From assembly GCA_028289645.1 (NCBI GenBank), contig JANQOK010000016.1:744001-808000 (forward strand): 64,000 bases of DNA, given 5' to 3'. Both the position numbers and the translations under genes were made by a program. Within the stretch, counting starts at the first letter, position 1. The number at the start of each line of letters is the position of its first letter. This stretch comes from Anderseniella sp. Its GTDB lineage: Bacteria; Pseudomonadota; Alphaproteobacteria; Rhizobiales; Aestuariivirgaceae. The notes beneath the pieces were generated by a model. That model did no database searches and was not told the origin of the DNA. It was given only the letters and a program-made list of their open reading frames with translations. Shown here one piece after another: positions 18,229-25,804 of this stretch.

Positions 18229-19986
18229 CTAATTCTTCTCCCCGCCAACCTCGACAACGGTGCCCTCGCGGCGCGGGTCGGCGCCGCCATCCATCTGCCC
18301 GTCTTTCAGTATGCGAATGCCGTGCAGGCCGCTGGTGAGCGGTTTGACCTCGACGGTGTGTCCAAGATCGGCCAATGGGGCTGCCAGCCTGGTGAACTGG
18401 GTCAGCTTCTGCGCCAGGTCATCGCCTTGCGACACGTCTTCCAGCTCGGTGCGGCCATTGCGGTTGATGACGTGCAATTGCGACACCGCCTGCTGCATGG
18501 GCATCTGCCAGTCGATGACACCGAGCAGCGCCCGCGCGGTGTAGCCGATAATGCGGCTGCCGCCCGGCGAACCGACAACGGCATAGAGGCTGCCGTCGCC
18601 GTTGAGCACCAGCGATGGCGACATGGACGATCGCGGCCGCTTGCCGGCCTGCACCCGGTTGGCGACCGGTTTGCCGGCCTTTTCCGGCACAAAGGAGAAA
18701 TCGGTCAGCTGGTTGTTGAGCACAAAGCCACCGGCGGTGATCCGGGCGCCAAAGGCGCGCTCTACACTCATGGTCATGGACACCGCATTGCCATTCAAAT
18801 CGACAACCGCCAGGTGGCTGGTGCCATGCTCGACAAGGCCGCTATCGGCGGCCTGGGTCTGTTGCTCTGTTCCCGGCGGCATGCCAGCAGCGGCCGAGCC
18901 CATGTCGCGAACCGGGTTGATCAGCCGGCTGCGCGACCTGAGATAACGGCGGTCCAGAAGCCCCTCGACAGGCACGTCAACGAAGTCGGCATCAGCCATA
19001 TACAGGTTGCGGTCGGCAAACGCCAGCCGGCTGGCCTGGGCAAACAGGTGAGCGGCCACCAGCCCTTCCGGATCGAGGCTCGACAGCTGATAGGGTTCCA
19101 GCAGGCCAAGTATCATCAGCGACGTCAGGCCGCCCGAGGTCGGGGGCCCCATGCCGCACACCCGGTAGGCCCGGTACGGCGCACAGACGGGCTGGCGCTC
19201 GATGGCCTCGTATGAGGCCAGGTCAGCCAGTGTCATCTCGCCTGGGTTGACCTGGTTGGAGCGGACCGCATCGACAATCGCCTGGGCCACCGGGCCCTTG
19301 TAGAACCCGTCCGGCCCGTTTGCGGCGATCAGTTTCAGCGTATCGGCATAGGGCTGGTTTTTCAGCACGTGTCCTACGGGCACCACAATGTCCGGTTCGC
19401 CATAGTCGCCATCGCCAAGGAAATAAATCGCAGCGGCAGCATCGTCAGACTGCAGGTGATCGGCATTGGAAATGGCGGCATGCAGGCGCGGGCTGACCGC
19501 AAAACCATTTTCGGCCAGATCTATGGCTGGTTGAAAAAGACTTGCCCATTCCAGCCTGCCGAATTTCTGGTGCGCCTTCCACAGCGCCGCAATCACGCCG
19601 GGCGTGCCCACCGGCTTGCCGCCAAGGGCTGCGTCCGGCCACGCCATCGGCTTGCCGTCCGATTTCAGGAACAAGGTTTCATCCGCTTCCAGCGGCGCCT
19701 TTTCACGGCCGTCGAACGTGGTGATGGATGCATCGCCGGATGCGTAATGCAGCATGAACAGGCCGCCGCCAATGCCGGACGACTGCGGTTCGGTCAGGGT
19801 CAGCACCAGTTGAGCGGTAATGGCGGCATCGGTGGCGGAGCCGCCGCTGGCAAGGATGGCTGCGGCGGCATCAGTTGCGTGGGTGTTGGCGGTGGCGACC
19901 ATGGCCTTGCGTTGCGGCGCATCATCGCTGCACGCGGCAAGCACGAACAACAGGCACAGAACGAAGCAGCGGGCAAACAGAGACAT
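18229..19986 (-). CDS. ggt: Gamma-glutamyltranspeptidase, lipoprotein form
   Basis: This N-terminal nucleophile hydrolase cleaves gamma-glutamyl bonds, for example in glutathione, and may transfer the glutamyl group. The 585-residue product has a lipoprotein signal peptide with lipobox LAAC (Cys19), early family residues ATDAAITAQLVLTLTEPQSSGIGGG, and the autocleavage and nucleophile site EHGTSHLAVVD with Thr389 at the expected place. A later GSPGGSRIIGYTARALLGV matches the small subunit. The frame is open for about 374 more residues upstream, but those are the antisense of the neighbouring peptidase gene. It is divergent from a P1 peptidase, suggesting two peptide-processing enzymes controlled together. 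Confidence 0.92.
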   Translation of the reverse strand: MSLFARCFVLCLLFVLAACSDDAPQRKAMVATANTHATDAAAAILASGGSATDAAITAQLVLTLTEPQSSGIGGGLFMLHYASGDASITTFDGREKAPLEADETLFLKSDGKPMAWPDAALGGKPVGTPGVIAALWKAHQKFGRLEWASLFQPAIDLAENGFAVSPRLHAAISNADHLQSDDAAAAIYFLGDGDYGEPDIVVPVGHVLKNQPYADTLKLIAANGPDGFYKGPVAQAIVDAVRSNQVNPGEMTLADLASYEAIERQPVCAPYRAYRVCGMGPPTSGGLTSLMILGLLEPYQLSSLDPEGLVAAHLFAQASRLAFADRNLYMADADFVDVPVEGLLDRRYLRSRSRLINPVRDMGSAAAGMPPGTEQQTQAADSGLVEHGTSHLAVVDLNGNAVSMTMSVERAFGARITAGGFVLNNQLTDFSFVPEKAGKPVANRVQAGKRPRSSMSPSLVLNGDGSLYAVVGSPGGSRIIGYTARALLGVIDWQMPMQQAVSQLHVINRNGRTELEDVSQGDDLAQKLTQFTRLAAPLADLGHTVEVKPLTSGLHGIRILKDGQMDGGADPRREGTVVEVGGEKN

Positions 19987-20127
19987 TCTCACAATCCAAA
20001 AATGCAACAAACAGACACTGCCCGGCATCTTAGCCACGCGACCGGCATCTTCGCAATTGACGAAGGTGTCAGGACACCTACCATCTGCGAACATGATAAA
20101 CAGGGGCGAGAATTCGAGGTATCCGAC

Positions 20128-21135
20128 ATGAGTGTGTCCCCGGGTCCAAAAAACCTGATCACCGATATCGCCGGGCTGAGGGTCGGCAGCGCCCACGACG
20201 CTCACTATGCAACCGGCGCCACTGTGCTGCTGGCCGACGAGCCGGCGGTGGCGGCAGTGGATGTGCGCGGCGGCGCGCCCGGCACACGGGATGTCTCGGC
20301 GCTGGAGCCGACCTGCCTGGTGGAAACCGTGCATGGCATCGTGTTGTCGGGCGGCTCTGTGTTCGGGCTGGACGCCGCCGGCGGTGTCGTATCGCACCTG
20401 GCCGAACAGGGCGTGGGCATGCGGTTTGGCCAGTCGCCGGTGCGCATCCCGCTGGTGCCGTCGGCGATCCTGTTCGACCTGACCTTCGGGTCGGACAAGG
20501 ACTGGGGTGCAACACCGCCCTACCGGGAGCTGGGCATAGCGGCGGCCAAGGATGCCGGCAACGGTTTCGAACTTGGCAATTCCGGCGCCGGCCATGGCGC
20601 GACAGCAGGCATGCTGAAGGGCGGACTGGGCAGCGCGTCGTGTGTTTTTGCCGGGTTTACAGTGGGCTCGCTGGTTGCGCTCAATCCGGTCGGGTCCTGC
20701 ATCAACCCGGCCAGCAACGATCTGTGGGCACGGCCGTTTGAACTGGACGGCGAGTTCGGGCCAGTGCCGCCGGTTCCAGACACCCCCGCTCCGCTGACCC
20801 CGCTTGGCGGCAGCAAGCTGGCGGCACGGGCCGCCGGCGCCAATACTACCATTGCCGTGGTCGCAACCGATGCGGTGCTGAGCAAGGCGCAGGCCCAGCG
20901 GCTGGCAATCATGGCGTCGGACGGCATGGCACGGGCCATCCGCCCGATCCACACACCCTATGACGGCGATACGGTGTTTGCACTGGCAACCGGCGGCACG
21001 CCACTGGGTGAGCAGCCGAACGAGACCCTGGCCATGCTTGGATCGGCGGCGGCGGACTGTCTGACGCGGGCGATCGGGCGGGCCATGGCCACGGCCGCAC
21101 CCCTGCATGGCTACGATGCCTGGCGGCCCGGTTGA
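20128..21135 (+). CDS. P1 family (S58, DmpA-like) aminopeptidase / amidase
   Basis: The 335-residue protein matches the DmpA/BapA family of self-cleaving Ntn-type aminopeptidases. It has LITDIAGLRVGSAHD at the start, a TCLVETVHGIVLSGGSVFGL segment, and GNSGAGHGATAGMLKGGLG followed by SAS. It ends with GDTVFALATGG, in which such enzymes commonly carry conserved residues. Such enzymes release N-terminal D- or beta-amino acids from peptides. I place the start at 20128; the open frame extends to 19369, but that part is antisense to ggt. Substrate is not predictable. Confidence 0.88.
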   Translation: MSVSPGPKNLITDIAGLRVGSAHDAHYATGATVLLADEPAVAAVDVRGGAPGTRDVSALEPTCLVETVHGIVLSGGSVFGLDAAGGVVSHLAEQGVGMRFGQSPVRIPLVPSAILFDLTFGSDKDWGATPPYRELGIAAAKDAGNGFELGNSGAGHGATAGMLKGGLGSASCVFAGFTVGSLVALNPVGSCINPASNDLWARPFELDGEFGPVPPVPDTPAPLTPLGGSKLAARAAGANTTIAVVATDAVLSKAQAQRLAIMASDGMARAIRPIHTPYDGDTVFALATGGTPLGEQPNETLAMLGSAAADCLTRAIGRAMATAAPLHGYDAWRPG

Positions 21136-21254
21136 GACTATCGGCTGGTGTGTGCAATCCGGCGCTTGCGTTTACCGGAACAACCGGCTAGATACGTCCC
21201 GTCTTCAGCACACATTCTGACGCTGAACGCGGGACGATGATCCCGCCTTTGAGG

Positions 21255-21331
21255 GCACCGGTAGCTCAGCTGGATAGAGCACCAGACTACGAATCTGGGG
21301 GTCGGGAGTTCGAATCTTCCCCGGTGCGCCA
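21255..21331 (+). tRNA. tRNA-Arg (anticodon ACG)
   Basis: A complete cloverleaf can be drawn: acceptor stem GCACCGG with CCGGTGC, D-arm GCTC/GAGC, anticodon stem CCAGA/TCTGG with loop CTACGAA (anticodon ACG at 21289-21291), five-nt variable loop, T-arm with TTCGAAT, discriminator G and an encoded CCA. Its 3' half is the attachment site of the island: the last 49 nt plus one downstream base recur at 36225-36274. Confidence 0.97.
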
Positions 21332-21332
21332 T
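21283..21332 (+). repeat. Attachment site copy at the left end of the island (50-bp direct repeat)
   Basis: Positions 21283-21332 are identical over 50 bp to 36225-36274, and the match stops sharply on both sides. The repeat spans the anticodon stem through the CCA end of the tRNA, the classic target of tyrosine integrases. This copy completes the functional tRNA gene. The separation is 14,942 bp. Confidence 0.95.
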
Positions 21333-21746
21333 TTTCAACAGTATTTTCAATGATTTAAACCGATGACTCGTAAAACACCTTTGGACGATACTCTGCCGTG
21401 CTAACACGATGCTAACAGTTCGCGCTGCGTGGCCCACCTGTCTATATACCTTAAGACTTAAAGAAGAACGTGCCGTCCAAAGCGTCCAAACCCGTCCATC
21501 GTGAATGAAAACAATAACTTGTGAGATTGGAAGCAGACGTCCATTGTCGTCCAGCTCCGTCCAACTTGAAAAACTTCATACGCTTGAGTTCAATATTTTG
21601 CGGACTTACAGCCTTCTGACTTTGGACCGTAGTAGCCCACCCACCGGAGACACTCTTCGGTGCAAACAATCCCGGCGTGGTATACTCACCGAAAAGATCC
21701 GCAACTAAAAGTCAACGATCTACAGCCTTTGGTTTGCCCTAATGAA
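21333..21746. other. Left-end non-coding region of the island with integrase-type binding repeats
   Basis: No convincing gene is present in these 414 bp. The region holds a pair of TGCTAACA boxes (21399-21406 and 21410-21417, one helical turn apart). It also has two groups of three GTCCA boxes, at 21475, 21484, 21494 and at 21539, 21549, 21559, again about 10 bp apart. Matching boxes occur at the right end near the integrase, the GTCCA type in inverted orientation. They are likely arm-type sites for integrase or its directionality factor. Confidence 0.65.
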
Positions 21747-22631
21747 TCAATCTGTTTTTCTTGCGACCCATTGGGTGTGCTCTCTGGAGAATGCAGCTTC
21801 ACTATTAACAACAAATTCAGCGAGCTCTTTTTCACTAGTCACTTGAGTAGCATCCCCTTTGATCAACACAATTTCATGAGCAGTCAAACCATACGAGGAA
21901 TGAAGCTCATTGAATTTTTTTGCTTGAATCCAAGTCAACACAGCGCTCGCTGCTGTTGCAACAACCTCAACTGGAAGTTCAGTTCCAGGTTGATTGACTC
22001 TAAATATCAGCATGCAAATGGCTGCGGCATGCATGCCAACAGATACCCAGAACCATTGCTGAGCACGTTTTTTGTTTAGTAGTGATTTTTTGGAATACCA
22101 CTTAGCTTGATCGTCAATTCGCAGATCCCTATAAATTGCTAGGCGCTCATCCCAATCTAAAGAACGAACCTGTTTCATTTTTTTGGAAATGGGGTCACTG
22201 GATCCTGCTTCAGTATCCAGAAATTTTGAAAGATTCCGATTCTGATCGAGAATTGCTTTCAAGTCAGTGATGAACGTCTTTGAGACAATCCCAACGTTTT
22301 CGTTATCCTCATATGGATCAGCTCGCGTCATCCATCTCCAAGTTCTTGTTTTAACGGACTCCGCAACAGCGCGCCCATTGTACCAAATGTCATCAGGTCG
22401 CCAAACGCGCATCGCTACTAAAAGCGACAACGTAATTAGAAACAGGCAGACGGAAACAAATGCGCCAACAAGATTTGTTGGCCATTGGAATGATACTGCA
22501 GCAGCCAAAATCAATAAAAACAAATATGCAGTCATGTAACCAAAGTACTGACGCTGGGCCGCCAAGGAAGCACTATTAGCGGATTGATACAGGCCAGGAA
22601 AATCTGTGTCGGAGATTTCCGGATTGGTCAT
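21747..22631 (-). CDS. SLATT/DUF4231-type membrane effector (paired with a TIR-like protein)
   Basis: The 294-residue product has two copies of a two-helix membrane unit. The first has helices at about 30-48 and 54-76. The second follows the motif DDQAKWYSKKSLLNKKRAQQ, which resembles the W-Y-x-x-K-A motif of SLATT (DUF4231) domains, with helices near FWVSVGMHAAAICMLIF and VVATAASAVLTW. SLATT proteins are predicted pore-forming effectors of nucleotide-dependent defence systems. Its ATG overlaps the stop of the upstream TIR-like gene (ATGA), so the two are made together. By analogy with Thoeris, the TIR product could open this channel. That mechanism is inference. Confidence 0.72.
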   Translation of the reverse strand: MTNPEISDTDFPGLYQSANSASLAAQRQYFGYMTAYLFLLILAAAVSFQWPTNLVGAFVSVCLFLITLSLLVAMRVWRPDDIWYNGRAVAESVKTRTWRWMTRADPYEDNENVGIVSKTFITDLKAILDQNRNLSKFLDTEAGSSDPISKKMKQVRSLDWDERLAIYRDLRIDDQAKWYSKKSLLNKKRAQQWFWVSVGMHAAAICMLIFRVNQPGTELPVEVVATAASAVLTWIQAKKFNELHSSYGLTAHEIVLIKGDATQVTSEKELAEFVVNSEAAFSREHTQWVARKTD

Positions 22632-23038
22632 GTGTACTGTCGAACCGCAGCAACTACACTCGCGCTATTCCAGCCAACCATGTCACATATGGAGGCAGCA
22701 CTTACATTCTGTGGAACTCTCTCTTGCCCCCAAGGCTTTATTCCAATGATTGTTTTTCCCATCCGTTGTGCCTCAGCGATTTCGTAGTCAATCCAATCGC
22801 TATGAGCAGCATACATACCACCCAAAATGAGCACAGCCTGGGCTGGACTAATCTGTCGAGTCATCCCCGCACTCAACCCTTTGGCAGTCTTGTCGGGCAG
22901 CGCATCATCGCTCGGCACACTGCAGTTTTTCCAGGAAAAATTGTTAGCATCATTCAACCACTGAACTACTGTCTGATAGTGAGCGCTATATCGCCACGCG
23001 TGACTTATGAAAATCATTCGTGTTTTGAGAATGGGCAT
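22628..23038 (-). CDS. ThsB-like TIR protein (DUF1863 / MTH538 TIR-like fold)
   Basis: The 136-residue protein starts with the TIR strand MIFISHAWRYSAHY, continues with the segment WKNCSVPSDDALPD, and has DWIDYEIAEAQRMGKTIIGI, in which Glu86 aligns with the catalytic TIR glutamate. This is the pattern of the stand-alone TIR-like proteins that sense phage and make a cyclic ADP-ribose-type signal in Thoeris (ThsB). No SIR2-SLOG ThsA gene is present; a SLATT protein is the coupled partner instead. A GGAGG site seven bases before the ATG supports the start. The pair is AT-rich and points left, at the left end of the island. Confidence 0.8.
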   Translation of the reverse strand: MPILKTRMIFISHAWRYSAHYQTVVQWLNDANNFSWKNCSVPSDDALPDKTAKGLSAGMTRQISPAQAVLILGGMYAAHSDWIDYEIAEAQRMGKTIIGIKPWGQERVPQNVSAASICDMVGWNSASVVAAVRQYT

Positions 23039-23582
23039 TTTTGCCTCCGATGCAATAATTACTCCCCATAAGGAGTATTCCGAAATGACGCTAAGTCAAG
23101 TGAAAGCATTGCGCATTCAGCAATTATCCATGGATATTCTGCTTGCATCGCAAAGTCTGCATCACAATCCGGTAATCATCACGTAGCTTTTCTGATCCGG
23201 CCCCAGAAATTCTGTAAACAACCGACTCCTTTGACTGTCGTATCGAGTCAACCCCGAGAAAAAACGTACAAACTAGAGACCAATCGCCGTGAGTATTACC
23301 CGCGTATCATCGGATGCTCAGAAGGACCCGCGTCCATGATGTCAGTCGACTTGACTTTAGGCTGCTAAAGTCCGCCCTGACTACAGGTGATCCGCGAAGC
23401 AAACTTCCCGTGTTTCGTTGAATGATCGGAAGGACCCACGAAACAATCCCGACCTACAAGCAAACCGTTATACGTCACGAATGGTCAAGTTGTTGAATTA
23501 TGGATCAGACAAGGCGGCAGACGATGAACTAACTATACTTGATGTATTTGCCGTATCATTCTCGACCAGATACATTTGAAAC
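23039..23582. other. Structured, mostly non-coding gap between the two TIR modules
   Basis: Apart from the doubtful 33-residue frame, no gene is supported. A perfect 8-bp hairpin GACTTTAG-GCTG-CTAAAGTC occupies 23353-23372. TGTTTCGT and ACGAAACA flank a loop that ends GGAAGGACCC, and a similar AGAAGGACCC occurs about 100 bp earlier between two CCGCG boxes. The region must contain promoters for both divergent modules; a small RNA is possible but unproven. Confidence 0.4.
23085..23186 (+). CDS. Possible 33-residue small ORF
   Basis: ATG at 23085 follows AAGGAG with 8-nt spacing, and the frame reads MTLSQVKALRIQQLSMDILL and on to a TAG at 23184. The ribosome-binding site lies in an inverted repeat TACTCC/GGAGTA. 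It is divergent from the TIR-like gene. Only the spacing and a plausible amphipathic composition support it, so it may be chance. Confidence 0.25.
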   Translation: MTLSQVKALRIQQLSMDILLASQSLHHNPVIIT

Positions 23583-24140
23583 TTGAAATCGAAAATGGAA
23601 GGTGAAGCATTGATAGACATTTCTCAAGGTAAATTGACCAACCTTCAGGAAACCCCTCCTGGTGTCCTTGTAATTATTCTGCGTCACGCAACTACGTTAC
23701 AATTCGGCATGGCAGTCAATCTACCGCCGAATCAGGGAAAAGGCCTATTGGAGTTTGGCCCAAACGACATCGAGTTGATGGGTGTATCTAGAGAGCATCC
23801 TGAACAAGTTTTGTCTCTTGGTGAAAATTACAAAATTTGGGTCAATGCCAGCGGTTCGGCCTATGAACCAGCCGGCAACAACCTAGCGATTAACAATGGA
23901 ACGATCTGTGCTACGACCGATGGATGGTTAATGGTTGCGCGGCTTGGAAGTGGCGTTCATCGAGAAAGGTATATAGTTAACCTCACAACCGGGCAGGTGC
24001 TGGACGACAAAGACTTACCATTCGGAAAACCGTGTTTTGGTGAATGGCGCATTGAACCTACACAATATCCAAAGTCTGCGTCTGATCGGCAACCATTTTT
24101 TAAGTTCCCCGTCGCCAGCGAAAGCGAAATTGAGACATGA
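23583..24140 (+). CDS. Small beta-rich partner protein of the TIR effector (unknown family)
   Basis: The 185-residue protein has no signal peptide or transmembrane helix, and its alternating hydrophobic pattern suggests a mainly beta fold. I recognise no named domain. By eye it aligns with the product of 31641-32150: GENYKIWVNASGSAYEP against GKNYTVSVDPTGPYEG, followed by a conserved NG, a WL, and a final F-G-x-W near GEWRI / GKWQL. Both genes immediately precede, with a 4-bp stop-start overlap, a second gene of the same strand. Its partner here is a TIR protein. A sensor or immunity-like regulator of the effector is a reasonable inference. The start could be the internal ATG at 23595. Confidence 0.6.
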   Translation: MKSKMEGEALIDISQGKLTNLQETPPGVLVIILRHATTLQFGMAVNLPPNQGKGLLEFGPNDIELMGVSREHPEQVLSLGENYKIWVNASGSAYEPAGNNLAINNGTICATTDGWLMVARLGSGVHRERYIVNLTTGQVLDDKDLPFGKPCFGEWRIEPTQYPKSASDRQPFFKFPVASESEIET

Positions 24141-25093
24141 GCGCCAAAGTTTTTTTCTCGTACTCGCACGCCGATGAAGCACTCAGGGACAGGTTGGAAA
24201 AACACCTGTCTGCGTTAAAGCGCCAAGGATTTATTGCAACTTGGCATGATCGCAGAATAGTTGCCGGCGACGAGTTTGCGAATGAGATAAGCGAACACTT
24301 GGAATCTGCAGATATTATACTACTGTTGATCAGCCCGGACTTCATCGCATCAGACTATTGCTACGATCTTGAAATGCAACACGCCGTGGCGCGGAGCATC
24401 AAAAAGGAGGCACGAACAATACCCGTCATTCTCCGGCCGTGTGACTGGCATAATACTCCGTTTGGAAAACTGCAGGCGGCGCCGAGAGACGGCCAAGCGG
24501 TCACCACATGGCCCAACGAAGATGAAGCATTCTTAGACATCGTAAAGGCGATCAAAGACGCACTACCAGTCAACGAAATTGTCAATAATGACCGGGCTGT
24601 AACAGGCCAAAATGCAAATGAAATTGTAAAACAGCACGAGCACGAGGAAGCGCCCGTTCGGTCGAGCAATCTGCGGCTCAAAAAAAATTTCAGTGAGTTG
24701 GACCACAGAGACTTTCTGATATCGACCTATGAATACATCGCTAGGTTTTTCGAAAACTCGATCGCTGAGTTGAGCGACCGGAACCCGGCAATCACTTGTA
24801 GGTTTAGAAGAAACAACAAAAACCAGTTCAAGGTAGAGATATTTTTGAGTGGTGAGGCAAGATCCGGCTGCCGAATTGAGTTAGATGGTACCGGCGGGAA
24901 CGCCATTACATATTCTCACGGCACCCAACATAGCGACAACTCTTATAACGATATGCTGACCGTCAAGAATGATGATCAGCAAATGTATCTGTCTGCTATG
25001 GCAGCTGGCTTTCATGGCAGACATGGGAACAACCTGTCGCAGGAAGGAGCCGCAGAATATTTGTGGGCACAACTTATTGACCCGCTTCAGTAG
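24137..25093 (+). CDS. TIR-domain effector protein with unknown C-terminal domain
   Basis: The 318-residue protein starts with a TIR_2 domain (about 1-140). It has KVFFSYSHADEALRDRLEKH with the first conserved strand, WHDRRIVAGDEF as the BB-loop region, and SDYCYDLEMQHA with Glu79 in the place of the NADase glutamate. The rest (about 170-318), with LSGEARSGCRIELDGTGGN and ending AAEYLWAQLIDP, is unfamiliar. Such TIR proteins commonly cleave NAD+ on infection. The ATG overlaps the stop of the upstream partner gene (ATGA), implying coupled translation and joint function. It converges with the satellite-core genes. Confidence 0.82.
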   Translation: MSAKVFFSYSHADEALRDRLEKHLSALKRQGFIATWHDRRIVAGDEFANEISEHLESADIILLLISPDFIASDYCYDLEMQHAVARSIKKEARTIPVILRPCDWHNTPFGKLQAAPRDGQAVTTWPNEDEAFLDIVKAIKDALPVNEIVNNDRAVTGQNANEIVKQHEHEEAPVRSSNLRLKKNFSELDHRDFLISTYEYIARFFENSIAELSDRNPAITCRFRRNNKNQFKVEIFLSGEARSGCRIELDGTGGNAITYSHGTQHSDNSYNDMLTVKNDDQQMYLSAMAAGFHGRHGNNLSQEGAAEYLWAQLIDPLQ

Positions 25094-25362
25094 CTGTCCA
25101 GCTGTAGCCACTGAATACGAATGTCGCGCGGCATACTGCGGATAATGTCAATGCCTGCTGCGCCCAGCAATGGCACGATCTCCTTGAGGCGGCCCGCCAG
25201 TCCACCCGCGATGCCGCCGGCCAATCCGCCCCGAAGGCTTGCCGACAGGCCTGCAAAGCGGCTCTTGACGTGATTGACACTCTTGTCCGCATCCTGATGC
25301 ATCCTGCGCAGGCCAGTGCCGTCGTGGTCACCTTTGATCAGATATCTGAATTGTTTCTTCAT
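25087..25362 (-). CDS. Small protein, possibly a truncated phage tail tape-measure-like protein
   Basis: The frame is open from 25425, but the ATG at 25362 preceded by AAAGGAAATAG gives a better 91-residue start (MKKQFRYLIKGDHDGTGLRR). It has a basic N-terminus and a glycine-rich helix SLRGGLAGGIAGGLAGRLKE. This resembles the N-terminal region of some tape-measure proteins, but at this length it could only be a remnant or a satellite-specific piece. It is the last gene of the leftward satellite core, and its 3' end overlaps the TIR gene stop by 7 bp. Function unknown. Confidence 0.55.
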   Translation of the reverse strand: MKKQFRYLIKGDHDGTGLRRMHQDADKSVNHVKSRFAGLSASLRGGLAGGIAGGLAGRLKEIVPLLGAAGIDIIRSMPRDIRIQWLQLDSY

Positions 25363-25410
25363 AGCTATTTCCTTTGAGTATGGGCATTGAATTGATGTGA
25401 CTTGGAATCT

Positions 25411-25446
25411 GATCCCTGATGCCATTAGCGGTTGGCATCAAGGATC
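25411..25446. other. Intercistronic stem-loop
   Basis: GATCCCTGATGCC (25411-25423) pairs with GGCATCAAGGATC (25434-25446), 13 bp with one G-T wobble and a 10-nt loop. It lies between the 57-residue ORF and the 91-residue ORF. No U-run follows in either direction, so an mRNA stability or processing element is more likely than a terminator. Confidence 0.55.
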
Positions 25447-25481
25447 GAACAAACACACTCACTTCGCTGTAGCTGAACCGG

Positions 25482-25655
25482 CTATGCCCCATCGAGAGTG
25501 TGTTCGCGCCAGGCTATATAGACGCTGAAATCTCCTCGGAACTCTTCCCGGAGACTGGCATCCTGTTTCCATTCCCGGATAACTTGAGCCGCGAATTTCT
25601 CATCAATGGAGGCGTTTTTGTGAGCTAGGTACGGGCTACTTTGAGCATTGCACAT
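25482..25655 (-). CDS. 57-residue small protein of the satellite core
   Basis: ATG at 25655 is preceded by GGAAAGGAACGAC, an excellent ribosome-binding site. The frame begins MCNAQSSPYLAHKNASIDEK and continues without a stop to TAG at 25482. The product is soluble, charged and rich in aromatic residues near the end (FSVYIAW). Such short proteins are common in satellite and prophage early regions. I do not recognise the family. Good start signal, codon use like its neighbours and position in the leftward run support it. Confidence 0.65.
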   Translation of the reverse strand: MCNAQSSPYLAHKNASIDEKFAAQVIREWKQDASLREEFRGDFSVYIAWREHTLDGA

Positions 25656-25694
25656 GATTGTCGTTCCTTTCCTGTTCGGTTTTGCTGCCCACCA

Positions 25695-25787
25695 AACCGT
25701 GAAACGGTTATGGGTAAGGTGCGGCTATCCGGCAGAGGATGAGCACCGAATAGCCGCCGTCGCACACTGCAACCAGCGGCAGTTGCA
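25695..25787. other. Three consecutive hairpins upstream of the 57-residue ORF
   Basis: AACCGT-gaa-ACGGTT (25695-25709), GCGGCTAT paired with ATAGCCGC (25721-25757) and TGCAAC paired with GTTGCA (25768-25787) follow each other between the coiled-coil gene stop and the small ORF ribosome-binding site. They could form a structured mRNA leader. The function is not known. Confidence 0.5.
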
Positions 25788-25804
25788 ATGGCACATTTTG
25801 GAGT

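Noticed and set aside
19987-21108. Upstream part of a 959-residue minus-strand frame containing ggt
   Set aside because: This part is antisense to the P1 peptidase gene; the lipoprotein signal peptide at 19986 marks the real start.
23280-23460. Retron-type non-coding RNA between TIR modules
   Set aside because: Hairpins are present but there is no reverse transcriptase gene nearby, so I report only structured sequence.
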